From positions 135,094-199,093 of the forward strand of contig JACREF010000011.1 in the NCBI GenBank assembly GCA_016218365.1: a DNA stretch of 64,000 nucleotides, in the 5' to 3' direction. The number at the start of each line of letters is the position of its first letter. Positions within the stretch are counted from its first letter, which is position 1. The position numbers were made by a program, and so were the translations under genes. Positions 35,232 through 44,098 of this stretch are shown here, one piece after another. This stretch comes from Gammaproteobacteria bacterium. GTDB lineage: Bacteria > Pseudomonadota > Gammaproteobacteria > SZUA-140. The notes under the pieces were generated by a model. That model saw nothing but the letters and a program-made list of their open reading frames with translations, did no database searches and was not told where the DNA came from.

Positions 35232-36418
35232 TGAGCTTGAATTCAAGCAAGCGCAATGCTGTGCCTCAATCTTCTATACATGTGCTTCGGCCGCAGGCAA
35301 TGTTGGCTGCTTTCTTGATTGGAACTACGATCGCTCTTGCTATTCTTGTCATATACTTCGGTGGAAAAAAGACTAATTTTGAGGATGCTGCTACCTTTGG
35401 TGCGCAAACAACTTCAGTTTTCGCAAAGGTTGGAGTATACCCCATTCACTGTGCGGACAGTCGAGATTTGGCAGCATGTCTTGCAGGGGCGAGAGATAGA
35501 AAGGCTGTACATTCTGTTTTATGGTTGGGTAACTCTCAGGTGCATGCAGTTAATCAACTGCAGAAGGGTGAAACCAACGCCGTGCCGATTCTTTTCGATG
35601 CACTAAGGCGCCGCGGTTTTGATCTACTGACTTTTAGCCAGCCCAATGCGAATTTACAAGAGCACTACGTGCTTTTTGAGTATCTGCGGAGGCAGTTGCC
35701 ACTACGCGTTCTCGTTCTGCCAGTCGTGTTCGATGATCTTCGTGAGGAGGGTTTGCGAAACGAGATTGCAATACTTACGCGTGATGATGCAACCGTTTCA
35801 GCATTATCTGAAACAGAGATCGGTCGACGTCTTGTGACAGCCGTCCATACTGTTCCGCAAGATCAGGATACAGCCGGAATTGCAAAAACTATGCAGGAGA
35901 GAGTTGAGCGCTATATTAATCTTTGGCTTGAGAAGCATAGTTCTCTTTGGCAAGCACGGCCAGAAATACGGGGTCAGCTAATATATGGTGTCTTGTATAA
36001 CTTGCGGAACACGTTGTTCGGAATCAAAGCTACAAGCAAGCGTAAGATGATGCCGGGCCGATATCTGGACAACATGGATGCTCTGGAAGAGATGCTCATT
36101 ACAGCTAAACGAAATAATATTAGTGTAGTGTTGTATGTGGCGCCATTTCGAGGTGGTGTTGAAAATCCGTATATTGATACTGAATACGCTCGATTCAAAT
36201 CAGATGTGAAAATATTGTCGAGGCGGTACGGTGCAGTCTATGAAAATATGGAAATGCTAGTCCCTGGCGATCTATGGGGAACCAAGGACGCTACTGCTTT
36301 GGGTGGTGAAGCGGAAGTGGACTTTATGCATTTCCAGTATGGCGGTCACAAGCTTTTAGCCGGGCGACTGGAAGGATTAGTCGTTGAAGCTATGGCGAGT
36401 CGGGAGAAGGAGCAGTGA
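35228..36418 (+). CDS. Membrane-anchored SGNH-like protein, partner of MBOAT
   Basis: The 396-residue protein has one N-terminal membrane helix (about 22-45) and a periplasmic SGNH-like domain. Block I is WLGNSQVHAV with a possible nucleophile Ser103, and a C-terminal DFMHFQYGGHKLL supplies a plausible His. It is directly coupled to an MBOAT gene by overlapping stop and start. AlgX/AlgJ- or PatB-like proteins act with MBOAT partners to put acetyl groups on sugars in the periplasm. Sequence similarity to a named family was not recognised, so the role is inferred from pairing. Confidence 0.7.
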   Translation: MMSLNSSKRNAVPQSSIHVLRPQAMLAAFLIGTTIALAILVIYFGGKKTNFEDAATFGAQTTSVFAKVGVYPIHCADSRDLAACLAGARDRKAVHSVLWLGNSQVHAVNQLQKGETNAVPILFDALRRRGFDLLTFSQPNANLQEHYVLFEYLRRQLPLRVLVLPVVFDDLREEGLRNEIAILTRDDATVSALSETEIGRRLVTAVHTVPQDQDTAGIAKTMQERVERYINLWLEKHSSLWQARPEIRGQLIYGVLYNLRNTLFGIKATSKRKMMPGRYLDNMDALEEMLITAKRNNISVVLYVAPFRGGVENPYIDTEYARFKSDVKILSRRYGAVYENMEMLVPGDLWGTKDATALGGEAEVDFMHFQYGGHKLLAGRLEGLVVEAMASREKEQ

Positions 36419-37878
36419 TTTTTAACTCAGTTACATACTTGCTGTTTTTATCCGCTACGGTTTTCTTATTCTGGCTTATGCCAAAGCGCCCAAGGCTTTG
36501 GATGATTTTTTTGTCCAGTTTAACCTTTTACGGGTTCTGGCGTCCCGAGTTTCTTGCCGTTATGCTGCTGTCGGCTGCGACAGACTACTTTGTCGCTATG
36601 CGTATAGAGGCAAGCGAGCATCTAAAGATGCGCAGGCTTTGGCTACTTGTCAGTCTTGCGGTCAATCTAGGCTTGCTCTTTTATTTTAAGTATTTGTTAT
36701 TTGTCGTAGATAATGCAATTGTTATCATGCGTATTTTTGGTGTCGAGGTGCAGTCCCCTGTGCTGAATATCGTATTGCCATTGGGTATAAGCTTTTATAC
36801 GTTCCAGACTATTAGTTACACGGTGGACGTCTACCGGAGATTTATCTTGGCTGAGCGTGACTTCTTGCTTTATGGATGTTTTGTGACCTTTTTCCCTCAG
36901 TTGGTTGCAGGGCCAATTCTTCGTGCAGGTGAACTCCTGCATCAGCTTGCCGCCAAGCCGACCTTCAGATTGGATACATTTGTCAGTGGCCTCCGGCGAA
37001 TTTTATTCGGATTATTTCTCAAAGTTGTTATGGCAGACAATATTTCGCCTCTGGTTGATGCTGGATTCGAGCAGCCAGTTTTATCGATGAGTGCAATAGA
37101 TGTTATTACGCTGGCATTTCTATTTGGCTTTCAAATATATTTCGATTTTTCGGCATATTCGCATATTGCGATCGGTTCTGCACGGTTGATGGGTATCTCA
37201 TTTCCTGAAAATTTTAACTTTCCTTATATGGCTAGCTCGCCTCGTGAGTTCTGGCGGCGTTGGCATATCTCACTTTCAAGTTGGATTAGAGACTATCTGT
37301 ATCTGCCACTGCTGCGAGTAAAAGTGCAGGATCGTTCCGTCGGCGGGCTTACAGCCGCCACTCAGAATTATGGGAAGGAGACATACCATTCGATCCTGGC
37401 GCTATTCCTCACATGGGCGATCATGGGGTTTTGGCACGGCGCAAACTGGACGTTTGTCATATGGGGTTTGTATCACGCATTTTTTATTGCGGCTTATCGT
37501 GGTGTGAGCGGACATACAGCGAAGTTTCCATCATATGTTCGGACTTGGGGTGGGTGGGCAATCACATTACCATTGGCGATGCTTGCTTGGATTCCGTTCC
37601 GTGCTAAGACGGTGAGCGATACGCTTGACATGTTTGCAAAGCTTGTTTCCCCGCGCGAGTATCTTTATTTTGGAATGAGAGAAAATACCTATCTTGTTGC
37701 CGCTGTAGTTCTCATTACATCTATTTTGGCATATGTTTTTCATGAGCGTGCCAATCAATGGTTTGGAAAAAGGTTGTTGTTAAATTTTGTCGCAGAAACT
37801 GCCTTGATGGGTGTGGTGGTTGCTTTAGTATTTGTATTTCTTCGTCCAATTAATCAATTTATCTATTTTCAGTTTTGA
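36415..37878 (+). CDS. MBOAT family O-acyltransferase (AlgI/PatA-like)
   Basis: The 487-residue multi-pass protein (GTG start within GTGA) has the MBOAT motifs PLGISFYTFQTISYTVDVYR, FFPQLVAGPI, FPENFNFPYMASSPREFWRRWHISLSSWIRDYLY and the catalytic His in GFWHGANWTFVIWG near residue 341. Such proteins move an acetyl group across the membrane for transfer to a polysaccharide. Coupling to the SGNH gene upstream indicates a two-component O-acetylation system for this glycan. Confidence 0.93.
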   Translation: MIFNSVTYLLFLSATVFLFWLMPKRPRLWMIFLSSLTFYGFWRPEFLAVMLLSAATDYFVAMRIEASEHLKMRRLWLLVSLAVNLGLLFYFKYLLFVVDNAIVIMRIFGVEVQSPVLNIVLPLGISFYTFQTISYTVDVYRRFILAERDFLLYGCFVTFFPQLVAGPILRAGELLHQLAAKPTFRLDTFVSGLRRILFGLFLKVVMADNISPLVDAGFEQPVLSMSAIDVITLAFLFGFQIYFDFSAYSHIAIGSARLMGISFPENFNFPYMASSPREFWRRWHISLSSWIRDYLYLPLLRVKVQDRSVGGLTAATQNYGKETYHSILALFLTWAIMGFWHGANWTFVIWGLYHAFFIAAYRGVSGHTAKFPSYVRTWGGWAITLPLAMLAWIPFRAKTVSDTLDMFAKLVSPREYLYFGMRENTYLVAAVVLITSILAYVFHERANQWFGKRLLLNFVAETALMGVVVALVFVFLRPINQFIYFQF

Positions 37879-37937
37879 TCATTACCGAAATAAGTTGTGA
37901 TGCTAGCCATGTTGAAAAGATTGGCGCGAGATATCCA

Positions 37938-38726
37938 ATGAATGAACAATTGATTCAGTCTCAAAAGGTATCGATCATCACAGTCTGTTTTAATAGTTCC
38001 AAGACGATACGCGATGCCATCGATTCAGTTCTGTCTCAGGATTACCCTGGCATCGAGTATATAATTATTGATGGTGGGTCTACTGACGGGACTGTAGAGA
38101 TTGTTCAGCAATATAAAGAAAAGATAAGTCTCTTCGTTTCTGAGCCTGATCGTGGTATCTATGATGCAATGAATAAAGGCATTAATATGGCAACTGGTGA
38201 CGTTGTCGGCATGCTAAACTCGGATGACTTTTATACTGATACTCATGTTATAAGAGATCTCGTTTTGGCTATGGATACTGCCAATGTCGATTCAGTATTT
38301 GCAGATCTGGTTTATGTGGATCAACTAGATACGGGCAGGATACTCCGATACTACGATTCAAGTCGTTGGAAACCGTGCCGTTTTCGCTTTGGATGGATGC
38401 CTGCGCATACGACATTTCTTATTAAGCGTGAATGGTATATGCGATATGGTCTCTTTTCACTTGATTATAGGATTGCTGCTGATTTTGAGATGCTTGTAAG
38501 GCTGCTTTATCGAGGCGCGGCTTCTTATATTCATGTTGCACGACCTGTCATAAAGATGCGCGTCGGCGGGATTAGTACTCGAGGATTGAGGCATAGCTGG
38601 GTGTTAAACTGCGAGATTGTGAGAGCATGTCGTGCAAATGGGGTATGGACGACGCTTCCACTTATTTTATTAAAAATCCCGATGAAGTTAATGGAGATAA
38701 TAAGACGGAAGCGCACGAGTGAGTGA
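37938..38726 (+). CDS. Family 2 glycosyltransferase
   Basis: The GT-A enzyme has VSIITVCFNSSKTIRDAIDSVLSQDYP, YIIIDGGSTDGTVEI, the DXD-like LNSDDFY and RIAADFEMLVRL. The start at ATG 37938 gives 262 residues; a TTG at 37875 within TTGA would add 21 residues and overlap the MBOAT stop. It probably adds a hexose or amino sugar to the lipid-linked repeat. Its end overlaps the next gene by 8 bases. Confidence 0.87.
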   Translation: MNEQLIQSQKVSIITVCFNSSKTIRDAIDSVLSQDYPGIEYIIIDGGSTDGTVEIVQQYKEKISLFVSEPDRGIYDAMNKGINMATGDVVGMLNSDDFYTDTHVIRDLVLAMDTANVDSVFADLVYVDQLDTGRILRYYDSSRWKPCRFRFGWMPAHTTFLIKREWYMRYGLFSLDYRIAADFEMLVRLLYRGAASYIHVARPVIKMRVGGISTRGLRHSWVLNCEIVRACRANGVWTTLPLILLKIPMKLMEIIRRKRTSE

Positions 38727-39708
38727 AGGCTCTATTGTATTGGTAACTGGTGTAAGCGGTTTCGTTGGCCAAATCCTGTGCAGGAAAGCATTGGATGTTG
38801 GTTATATTATTCGCGGGGCGGTTCGTGCAACTTCTAATATTATTTCCCCGCCTTACTCAACTCCCTTGTTGGAGGGGGTACATAATATTGTGGCGGGAGA
38901 TATAGGTGCCGATACTGATTGGGCTCATGCATTAGCAGGCATTGATGTTGTGGTGCATCTGGCGGCACGGGTGCATGTCATGAATGACACGGTATCTGAT
39001 CCCCTTGCAGAGTTTCGTAAGGTAAATGTTGCGGGTACGGAGCGATTGGCACGGTCTGCAGCGGCAGCAGGGGTGAGGCGATTTGTTTTTCTAAGTTCGA
39101 TCAAGGTGAATGGCGAGGGGAGTGAAAGAGGCTTTTCTGACAATGATGCGCCAAACCCGCAGGATCCTTACGCTATCAGTAAATGGGAGGCTGAGCAGGT
39201 TTTACATCGGATTGCAATAGAGACAGGTTTGGAGGTTGTGATAATTCGTCCACCACTGGTGTATGGTCCCGGAGTTGGGGCGAATTTCTTGAGGTTGTTG
39301 CGGTGGGTTGATAAGGGGGTCCCGCTCCCTTTAGGGATGGTGCATAACCAGCGCAGCCTGATTTATATTGGTAATCTTGTTGACGCCATCTTTGAATGTA
39401 TAAAAAACCCTGCTGCGGCTGGCAAGACGTACCTGGTCAGTGACGGTGCTGATGTATCGACACCCGAATTGATCAGAAAGCTTGCATCCGCCATGGGGCG
39501 GGACCCACATGTGTTGCCAATCCCGGAATCATTGCTGCGACTAACAGCCAAGTTGGTTGGAAGGTCATCAGAGGTAGATCGTTTGCTGGGTTCGCTTGCG
39601 ATAGACAGTTCAAGGATACGCAGCGAGCTGGATTGGGTGCCACCATTCACGCTGGAGCAGGGTTTGCAGGATACTGTGCGGTGGTATAGAACGTTACATG
39701 CAAAATAG
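38719..39708 (+). CDS. NDP-sugar epimerase/4-reductase (WbpV-like SDR)
   Basis: The 329-residue SDR (GTG start) has GVSGFVGQ at about residues 11-18, VVHLAARVHVMND, the catalytic YAISK and FVFLSSIKVNGEG. It resembles WbpV-type enzymes that reduce the WbpM 4-keto product to UDP-QuiNAc or related sugars. In Pseudomonas O-antigen loci wbpV, wbpL and wbpM are adjacent; here the WbpL- and WbpM-like genes follow downstream, the last after a 6-kb repeat/toxin segment. Reductase versus epimerase cannot be decided by eye. Confidence 0.82.
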   Translation: MSEGSIVLVTGVSGFVGQILCRKALDVGYIIRGAVRATSNIISPPYSTPLLEGVHNIVAGDIGADTDWAHALAGIDVVVHLAARVHVMNDTVSDPLAEFRKVNVAGTERLARSAAAAGVRRFVFLSSIKVNGEGSERGFSDNDAPNPQDPYAISKWEAEQVLHRIAIETGLEVVIIRPPLVYGPGVGANFLRLLRWVDKGVPLPLGMVHNQRSLIYIGNLVDAIFECIKNPAAAGKTYLVSDGADVSTPELIRKLASAMGRDPHVLPIPESLLRLTAKLVGRSSEVDRLLGSLAIDSSRIRSELDWVPPFTLEQGLQDTVRWYRTLHAK

Positions 39709-39767
39709 AATCCAATTTGGCATGAATCAGTCGTACTTTCTGTTACCAAGTGTGTAGGTGTATTGAA

Positions 39768-39895
39768 GGAGTCTCTGATTAATTCGAATTGTCGTCATGC
39801 CCGCGGTAGAGAGCACCCATAAATATTTTGTAATATCTGGATTCCCGCTGTCGCGGGAATGACGGCCATAGTAAAAAATGGTAGTGATGTCGAGT
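39768..39895. mobile_element. Miniature inverted-repeat element family 2, copy 1 (3' end worn)
   Basis: The left end GGAGTCTCTGATTAATTCG and the internal palindrome (GTCATGCCCGCG ... TCGCGGGAATGACGGCC) match the copies at 41049, 46055 and 52104, but the right terminal repeat is lost after GACGGCCATAGTAAAAAATG. It occupies most of the 223-bp gap between the WbpV- and WbpL-like genes. Confidence 0.75.
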
Positions 39896-39931
39896 TGAGA
39901 TCAAACTATATTTTATAACGAGAGTACGTAA

Positions 39932-40960
39932 GTGGTGGAATTATTATTTTTAGCGGTGGTATTTATTGCATCGTGGGCCTTGGTGGCGCGATTCCGGGCC
40001 TATGCCCTGGGGAAAGGTCTGCTGGACAATCCCAATGCGCGTTCCTCACATACCGTTGCTACGCCGCGCGGTGGCGGCATGGTGTTCGTGGCCGTATGGT
40101 CGGTCAGTGCCTTGGCGGTCATAGTGCTGGATATGTGGTCGTCAACGCAGGCCCTGGTGGTATTGCCGGCTGCCTTGCTGATTGCCGTGGTGGGCTATTG
40201 GGATGATCACCATCACCTGGCGGCGCGGTGGCGTGCCTTGACGCATTTCGTCGCGGCCAGTATCAGCATTATGGCCCTGGGTGGATTCAACATCATTGAT
40301 CTTGGCGTGACCGCGCTGTCTTTGGGTGTGCTGGGTTCGTTGCTGGCCGTCATTGGCATCGTCTGGTCGGTGAACCTGTTCAATTTTATGGATGGCACCG
40401 ACGGGATTGCGGGGGTCGAGGCCGTTTTTGTATTTGGCGTTGGTGGTCTCATGTTATGGCAGGCGGGCGGTGCGCCACTGGCGCTGATGGCCTGGGCCTT
40501 GATGGCTGCCGTTCTGGGTTTTCTGGTGTGGAACTGGCCGCGTGCCAGGATCTTCATGGGCGATGGCGGTAGTGGCTTTCTGGGCCTTGCCATTGCTGTT
40601 TTTGCCCTGGCGGGAGAGACATGGTTTGATGTGCCGGCCATGCTGTGGCTGATCCTGTATGGTGTATTCTGGTTTGACGCCACCGTGACATTGTTGCGGC
40701 GTGTCGCGCATGGCGAGCGGTGGTATGATGCCCATCGCTCGCATGCCTATCAGCGCCTGCATCATGGAATGGGCTGGTCGCATGCTCAGGTATTGGCGGG
40801 TGTGATTATTATAAACACACTGTTGGCGGCCATTGCGCTCTGGGCCGACAGCGATCGCGTGATGATCCCCTGGGCGCTGCTTATTGCCGTGATACTGCTC
40901 GCGACTGCCTACCTGGCGGTCGAACGTGGGGCGTCTATGTATGCTGATCCAGCGAGTTAG
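39932..40960 (+). CDS. Undecaprenyl-phosphate sugar-1-phosphate transferase (WecA/WbpL family)
   Basis: The 342-residue membrane enzyme (GTG start) shows the MraY/WecA family motifs: DNPNARSSHTVATPRGGG, GYWDDHHHL, NLFNFMDGTDGIAG and NWPRARIFMGDGGSGFLG. These hold the acidic residues for Mg2+ and nucleotide binding. It has about ten membrane helices. It would start each repeat unit by moving a phospho-QuiNAc/FucNAc-type sugar to undecaprenyl phosphate. Base composition is higher in G+C than the genes before it, resembling the housekeeping flanks. Confidence 0.9.
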   Translation: MVELLFLAVVFIASWALVARFRAYALGKGLLDNPNARSSHTVATPRGGGMVFVAVWSVSALAVIVLDMWSSTQALVVLPAALLIAVVGYWDDHHHLAARWRALTHFVAASISIMALGGFNIIDLGVTALSLGVLGSLLAVIGIVWSVNLFNFMDGTDGIAGVEAVFVFGVGGLMLWQAGGAPLALMAWALMAAVLGFLVWNWPRARIFMGDGGSGFLGLAIAVFALAGETWFDVPAMLWLILYGVFWFDATVTLLRRVAHGERWYDAHRSHAYQRLHHGMGWSHAQVLAGVIIINTLLAAIALWADSDRVMIPWALLIAVILLATAYLAVERGASMYADPAS

Positions 40961-41048
40961 GCGCTCTTTGATGAGTGTAACTGTTCCATCAACCCCATCT
41001 TTTTTAGAATCAGTAATATATCAATGGAAATTCCGGAGTATATGCTAG

Positions 41049-41177
41049 GGAGTCTCTGATTAATTCGAATTGTCGTCATGCCCGCGAAAGCGGGCATCCA
41101 TAAATAACTGTAATATCTGGATTCCCGCTTTCGCGGGAATGACGGCCGTGGTAATTTTTGAATTAATCAGAGTTTCC
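41049..41177. mobile_element. Miniature inverted-repeat element family 2, copy 2
   Basis: The 129-bp element has left end GGAGTCTCTGATTAATTCG and right end GAATTAATCAGAGTTTCC, with a palindromic core (CATGCCCGCGAAAGCGGGCATCC and CCCGCTTTCGCGGGAATG). Flanking bases are CTAG (left) and TTAA (right), which are not identical. It fills much of the 325-bp gap after the WbpL-like gene. Confidence 0.8.
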
Positions 41178-41198
41178 TTAAAACCCAGCACCGCTCAA

Positions 41199-41255
41199 AT
41201 GGCTGTGAGCAATAAACACATGCAGACGTTGCTGGAGAAGTTGGCGGGTACCTGA
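41199..41255 (+). pseudogene. Fragment of a small antitoxin gene (copy of 43173 start)
   Basis: The first 46 bases are identical to the start of the antitoxin gene at 43173 (MAVSNKHMQTLLEKL), then the sequence diverges and stops after three further codons. It begins 22 bases after a family-2 miniature element. Only 18 codons long, it is a remnant, not a working gene. Confidence 0.75.
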
Positions 41256-41285
41256 TTCCGCCCCGAGGATCGGGGACCGGGGGCG

Positions 41286-42443
41286 TTAACGATTCTTGAT
41301 TGCCTGCCATGACAGGATTTGTATGCCGCTGCGCGTCATGGATTCCGTGCCACCATAGATCAATTGAGGGGGGAGCGCAGATTCTCCGGCAATCCCCATC
41401 CATTTATTCAGGCCGGACATGAACTGTGGTGCAAGGGTCTGTCCGGATTTAATCTCCACGGGTTGCAGTTTGCCGCCTTGTTCGATGATGACATCTATTT
41501 CGTCGCCGATGTTATTGCGCCAGAAGTAGAGGTTTGCTGATAGGCCGGCGTTGAAGCGCTGCTTCAGCAGTTCGCTGATAACGAAGTTTTCGAACATTGC
41601 ACCGCGCGAGGCGTGAATGGAAAGATGTTCAGGGTCGCGGATGCCTAGTAAAAATGCGGCGAGCCCTGTGTCATGAAAATAGAGTTTGGGCGTTTTGACC
41701 AGACGTTTGCCGAAATTTTGATGATGCGGTTGCAGCAGAAACACGATGTACCCGGCCTCTAGTACGGAAAGCCATTTTCGGGCGGTGGTGTGCGATATGC
41801 CGCAATCATTTGATAGGCTGGAAAGGTTGAGCAATTGCCCGGTGCGTGCCGCACACATTTTTAGGAACCGTTGAAAAAGGCTTAGGTTTTGCACCTCAAT
41901 GAGTTGTCGTACATCGCGCTCGACATAGGTCATGACGTAGTTGGAAAACCAGTGGGCGGGATCGAGGTCACGATCATAAAGGGGTGGGTACAAGCCTCGA
42001 CAAAGCAGCTCGTCGAGTTGGTTTATGACAATCCCGGCGTGCTGCAATTCTGCCAATGAAAATGGCAGCACCTGTACCAGTCCGGCTCTGCCAGCCAGAG
42101 TCTGAGAGATGTTGGACACCAGGCCGAATTGCTGGGAACCGGTGATAACGAACTGCCCCATTTGTGGTTTGTTGTCTACCAGGGTTTGCAAATAAGAAAA
42201 AAGCGCCGGGCAGTGTTGGGCTTCATCCAGAATGGCGCCATCCGGAAATCTTGCCAAAAAACCGCGAGGGTCTTCGGTGGCAAACAGCCGCTCGTCCGGA
42301 TCCTCAAGCGAGACATAACGTTTTTCGGCAAAGGTCGCTTTGGCCAAGGTGGTTTTACCGGACTGCCGCGGTCCGGTGATCGCCAGTATCGGGTAGCCTT
42401 GCGCTAGTTGCTGGAGCGTTTCAGTAGCGGTGCGCGGGATCAT
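41286..42443 (-). CDS. AAA family ATPase with DUF4143 domain
   Basis: The 385-residue protein has Walker A GPRQSGKTTLAK near 24-35, Walker B ILDEAQHCP near 94, and an ITGSQQFGL sensor segment. The C-terminal DUF4143 region ends with DEIDVIIEQGGKLQPVEIKSG, a PD-(D/E)XK-like core (ExK). These proteins are widespread in bacteria and archaea, and their role is unknown. It is on the opposite strand to its neighbours and opens a repeat-rich stretch of toxin-antitoxin debris, so it is probably accessory cargo. It appears intact. Confidence 0.88.
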   Translation of the reverse strand: MIPRTATETLQQLAQGYPILAITGPRQSGKTTLAKATFAEKRYVSLEDPDERLFATEDPRGFLARFPDGAILDEAQHCPALFSYLQTLVDNKPQMGQFVITGSQQFGLVSNISQTLAGRAGLVQVLPFSLAELQHAGIVINQLDELLCRGLYPPLYDRDLDPAHWFSNYVMTYVERDVRQLIEVQNLSLFQRFLKMCAARTGQLLNLSSLSNDCGISHTTARKWLSVLEAGYIVFLLQPHHQNFGKRLVKTPKLYFHDTGLAAFLLGIRDPEHLSIHASRGAMFENFVISELLKQRFNAGLSANLYFWRNNIGDEIDVIIEQGGKLQPVEIKSGQTLAPQFMSGLNKWMGIAGESALPPQLIYGGTESMTRSGIQILSWQAIKNR

Positions 42444-42534
42444 TGTTTTACAATCTGTAGTTAACTAATTCATATTGTAAGGATCGGCTTCGATTTGTCA
42501 AGCGATCAGCGGCCTGCGCCGCAAGGGGTAGGTG

Positions 42535-42905
42535 ATTCCGCGGGAAGTCATGGGTGTTGCATCTGGAGTGCGGCGACGTGTCGCCGCTTTTCAGGCTGAG
42601 GTATACAAAGTGGTGACATGTCACCGCAGTCCAAAGGCGCCAGCACAGGTTACTGGATTCCGGGTCTACGCTGCGCTGCGCCCGGAATGACGCAGGGACG
42701 CAGGACATCATTGGCACAGTTTATAAACTGATTTGTAGCGGCACTGCATCTGGAGTGCGGCGACGTGTCGCCGCTTTTCAGGCTGGGGCATACAAAGCGG
42801 TGACATGTCACCGCAGTCCAAAGGCGCCAGCACAGGTTACTGGATTCCGGGTCTACGCTGCGCTGCGCCCGGAATGACGGATGAGGCAGGGCGCAGGGCA
42901 TCATT
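42535..42905. repeat. Two tandem copies of a ~160-bp palindromic REP-like unit
   Basis: Unit 1 (42559-42717) and unit 2 (42746-42905) both run GCATCTGGAGTGCGGCGAC...TGTCGCCGC, then GGTGACATGTCACCGCAGTC, then TGGATTCCGGGTCTACGCTG...CCCGGAATGACG. Further copies are at 43771-43960, 45946-46200 and 46994-47147. Unit 1 is followed by CACAGTTTATAAACTGATTTG, the empty target site of the family-2 element at 46055. Confidence 0.85.
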
Positions 42906-43058
42906 CAGGAGTGGAGCGCCAAAGCACCCTGGCCGGATTCGAGGCAGGTCGAACAGGACCTGATCATCTGCCGTGCATTATGTGATCTATTCAATTCGCC
43001 GGCATTGGCGGTTTCTGCGAAGGTAGCCGACATGCGTCGCATTGATGATGTTGGTTAG
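42906..43058 (+). pseudogene. Remnant of an AbiEii/nucleotidyltransferase toxin gene (5' part)
   Basis: In frame with a missing start, the bases encode IQEWSAKAPWPDSRQVEQDL followed by IICRALCDLFNSP. This is the characteristic N-terminus of AbiEii/AbiGii-type nucleotidyltransferase toxins. The frame then runs into unrelated sequence and stops at TAG 43056-43058. The start is lost at the junction with a REP unit and everything downstream of the first 40 residues is missing. Confidence 0.65.
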
Positions 43059-43172
43059 CGGGCCGGGCCTTGATTTTCATTGTTTCACAGCGTAGCCTTC
43101 TCCAGAGTAATCCATGAGTTACAGTTTGGTGATTGTTGCGCATCTTTCGTGGGTATCGAGAGGATTGAATGA

Positions 43173-43382
43173 ATGGCTGTGAGCAATAAACACATGCAGA
43201 CGTTGCTGGAGAAGTTGGGTGAACTCGCCCCCGAGCGTGTGGCGGAGGTGGAAGATTTCATCGATTTCTTGAAGAGCCGCGATCAGGATCGCCAACTCAC
43301 GCAGGTTGCGATGCAAACTGCGGAGAGAAGTTTTACCGGAGTGTGGGATAATCCCGACGATGCGGTCTATGACAGGCTTTGA
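43173..43382 (+). CDS. Small antitoxin-like protein of a MazF/PemK-type module
   Basis: The 69-residue protein has ELAPERVAEVEDFIDFLKSRDQDR, the pattern of DUF2281/VapB-like antitoxins, and an acidic, unstructured C-terminus (GVWDNPDDAVYDRL). It overlaps the downstream MazF-type toxin start by 14 bases, the usual antitoxin-first order. A truncated copy exists at 41199. As the toxin is frameshifted, the antitoxin may now be a relic that is still intact. Confidence 0.75.
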   Translation: MAVSNKHMQTLLEKLGELAPERVAEVEDFIDFLKSRDQDRQLTQVAMQTAERSFTGVWDNPDDAVYDRL

Positions 43383-43706
43383 GTTCGGCAATATCGTTCT
43401 GGTGCCGTTTCCGTTCACGGATCAGAGTGCCGCAAGAAACGTCCCGCCGTGGTTATTAGTTCTCTCGCCTATAATGCCGAACGGCCCGACCTTATTATTA
43501 TGGCCGTGACCAGTCAGATCAAAGCTGCCAGCGCCCTCGGCGAGGTAGTTGTCAAGGATTGGCAGGTCGCCGGGTTGCTCAAACCCTCGGTTATCAAGCC
43601 GGTGATCACCACCATTGAGAAGAGCCTTGTGATTAAACCCCTGGGGCGGCTGAAGGACGATGATCTCAGGGTGTTGCGCGAAGCGATTGGCCATATCCTG
43701 GGATGA
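43369..43706 (+). pseudogene. MazF/PemK-family toxin gene with a one-base deletion
   Basis: The start MTGFEFGNIVLVPFPFTDQSA is a typical MazF N-terminus. At about 43430 the sequence reads AGTGCCGCAAGAAACG, while a duplicated fragment at 45866-45946 reads AGTGCCAGCAAGAAACG. Restoring that A would rejoin the frame with the downstream half (PAVVISSLAYNAERPDLIIMAV...VLREAIGHILG), giving a full-length toxin of about 112 residues. As read, the gene shifts frame after residue 21 and stops at 43509. Confidence 0.85.
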
Positions 43707-43770
43707 AGATCGGCGCTATGCAAAAAATGCGGATTGGCCAGATGCGTATTCCACGCCAAGCCTGCCACTG

Positions 43771-43960
43771 ATTCCACGGGAAGTCATGGGTGCTGCATCT
43801 GGAGTGCGGCGACATGTCGCCGCTTTTCAGGCAGAGGCATACAAAGCGGTGATATGTCACCGCAAGTCCAAAGGCGGCAGCGTGGTTTACTGGATTCCGG
43901 GTCTACGCTGCGCTGCGCCCGGAATGACGGATGAGGCAGGGCATCATTGGCGCAGTTTAT
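43771..43960. repeat. REP-like ~160-bp unit, third copy
   Basis: The unit begins after ATTCCACGGGAAGTCATGGG and repeats the GCATCTGGAGTGCGGCGAC / GTGATATGTCACCGC / CCCGGAATGACGG modules of the copies at 42535-42905. The perfect palindrome GCGGCGACATGTCGCCGC lies at its head. With the operators below it fills the 392-bp gap before hipB. Confidence 0.82.
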
Positions 43961-44017
43961 TCAGGGCGAACGGCCTCTCACTAAATTGGTGACCACCCCC
44001 ATGCCTGGTTTAAATAA

Positions 44018-44080
44018 TCAACGATCATTGAGTATTTGTTGCGTTGACGGCCAATATAAGGCAAAATTCAACGATCGTTT
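44018..44080 (+). promoter_or_regulatory. Two palindromic operators upstream of hipBA
   Basis: TCAACGATCATTGA (44018-44031, one mismatch from a perfect palindrome) and AACGATCGTT (44070-44079, perfect) are both centred on GATC, 50 bases apart, i.e. about five helical turns. They lie just before hipB and are the likely autoregulatory HipB sites. Confidence 0.65.
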
Positions 44081-44098
44081 ATCTTCGTTGGAGGGGGC

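Noticed and set aside
41199-41255. Functional short peptide gene
   Set aside because: Its 5' bases are a copy of the antitoxin start and the frame ends right after the copied part; no ribosome site is conserved.
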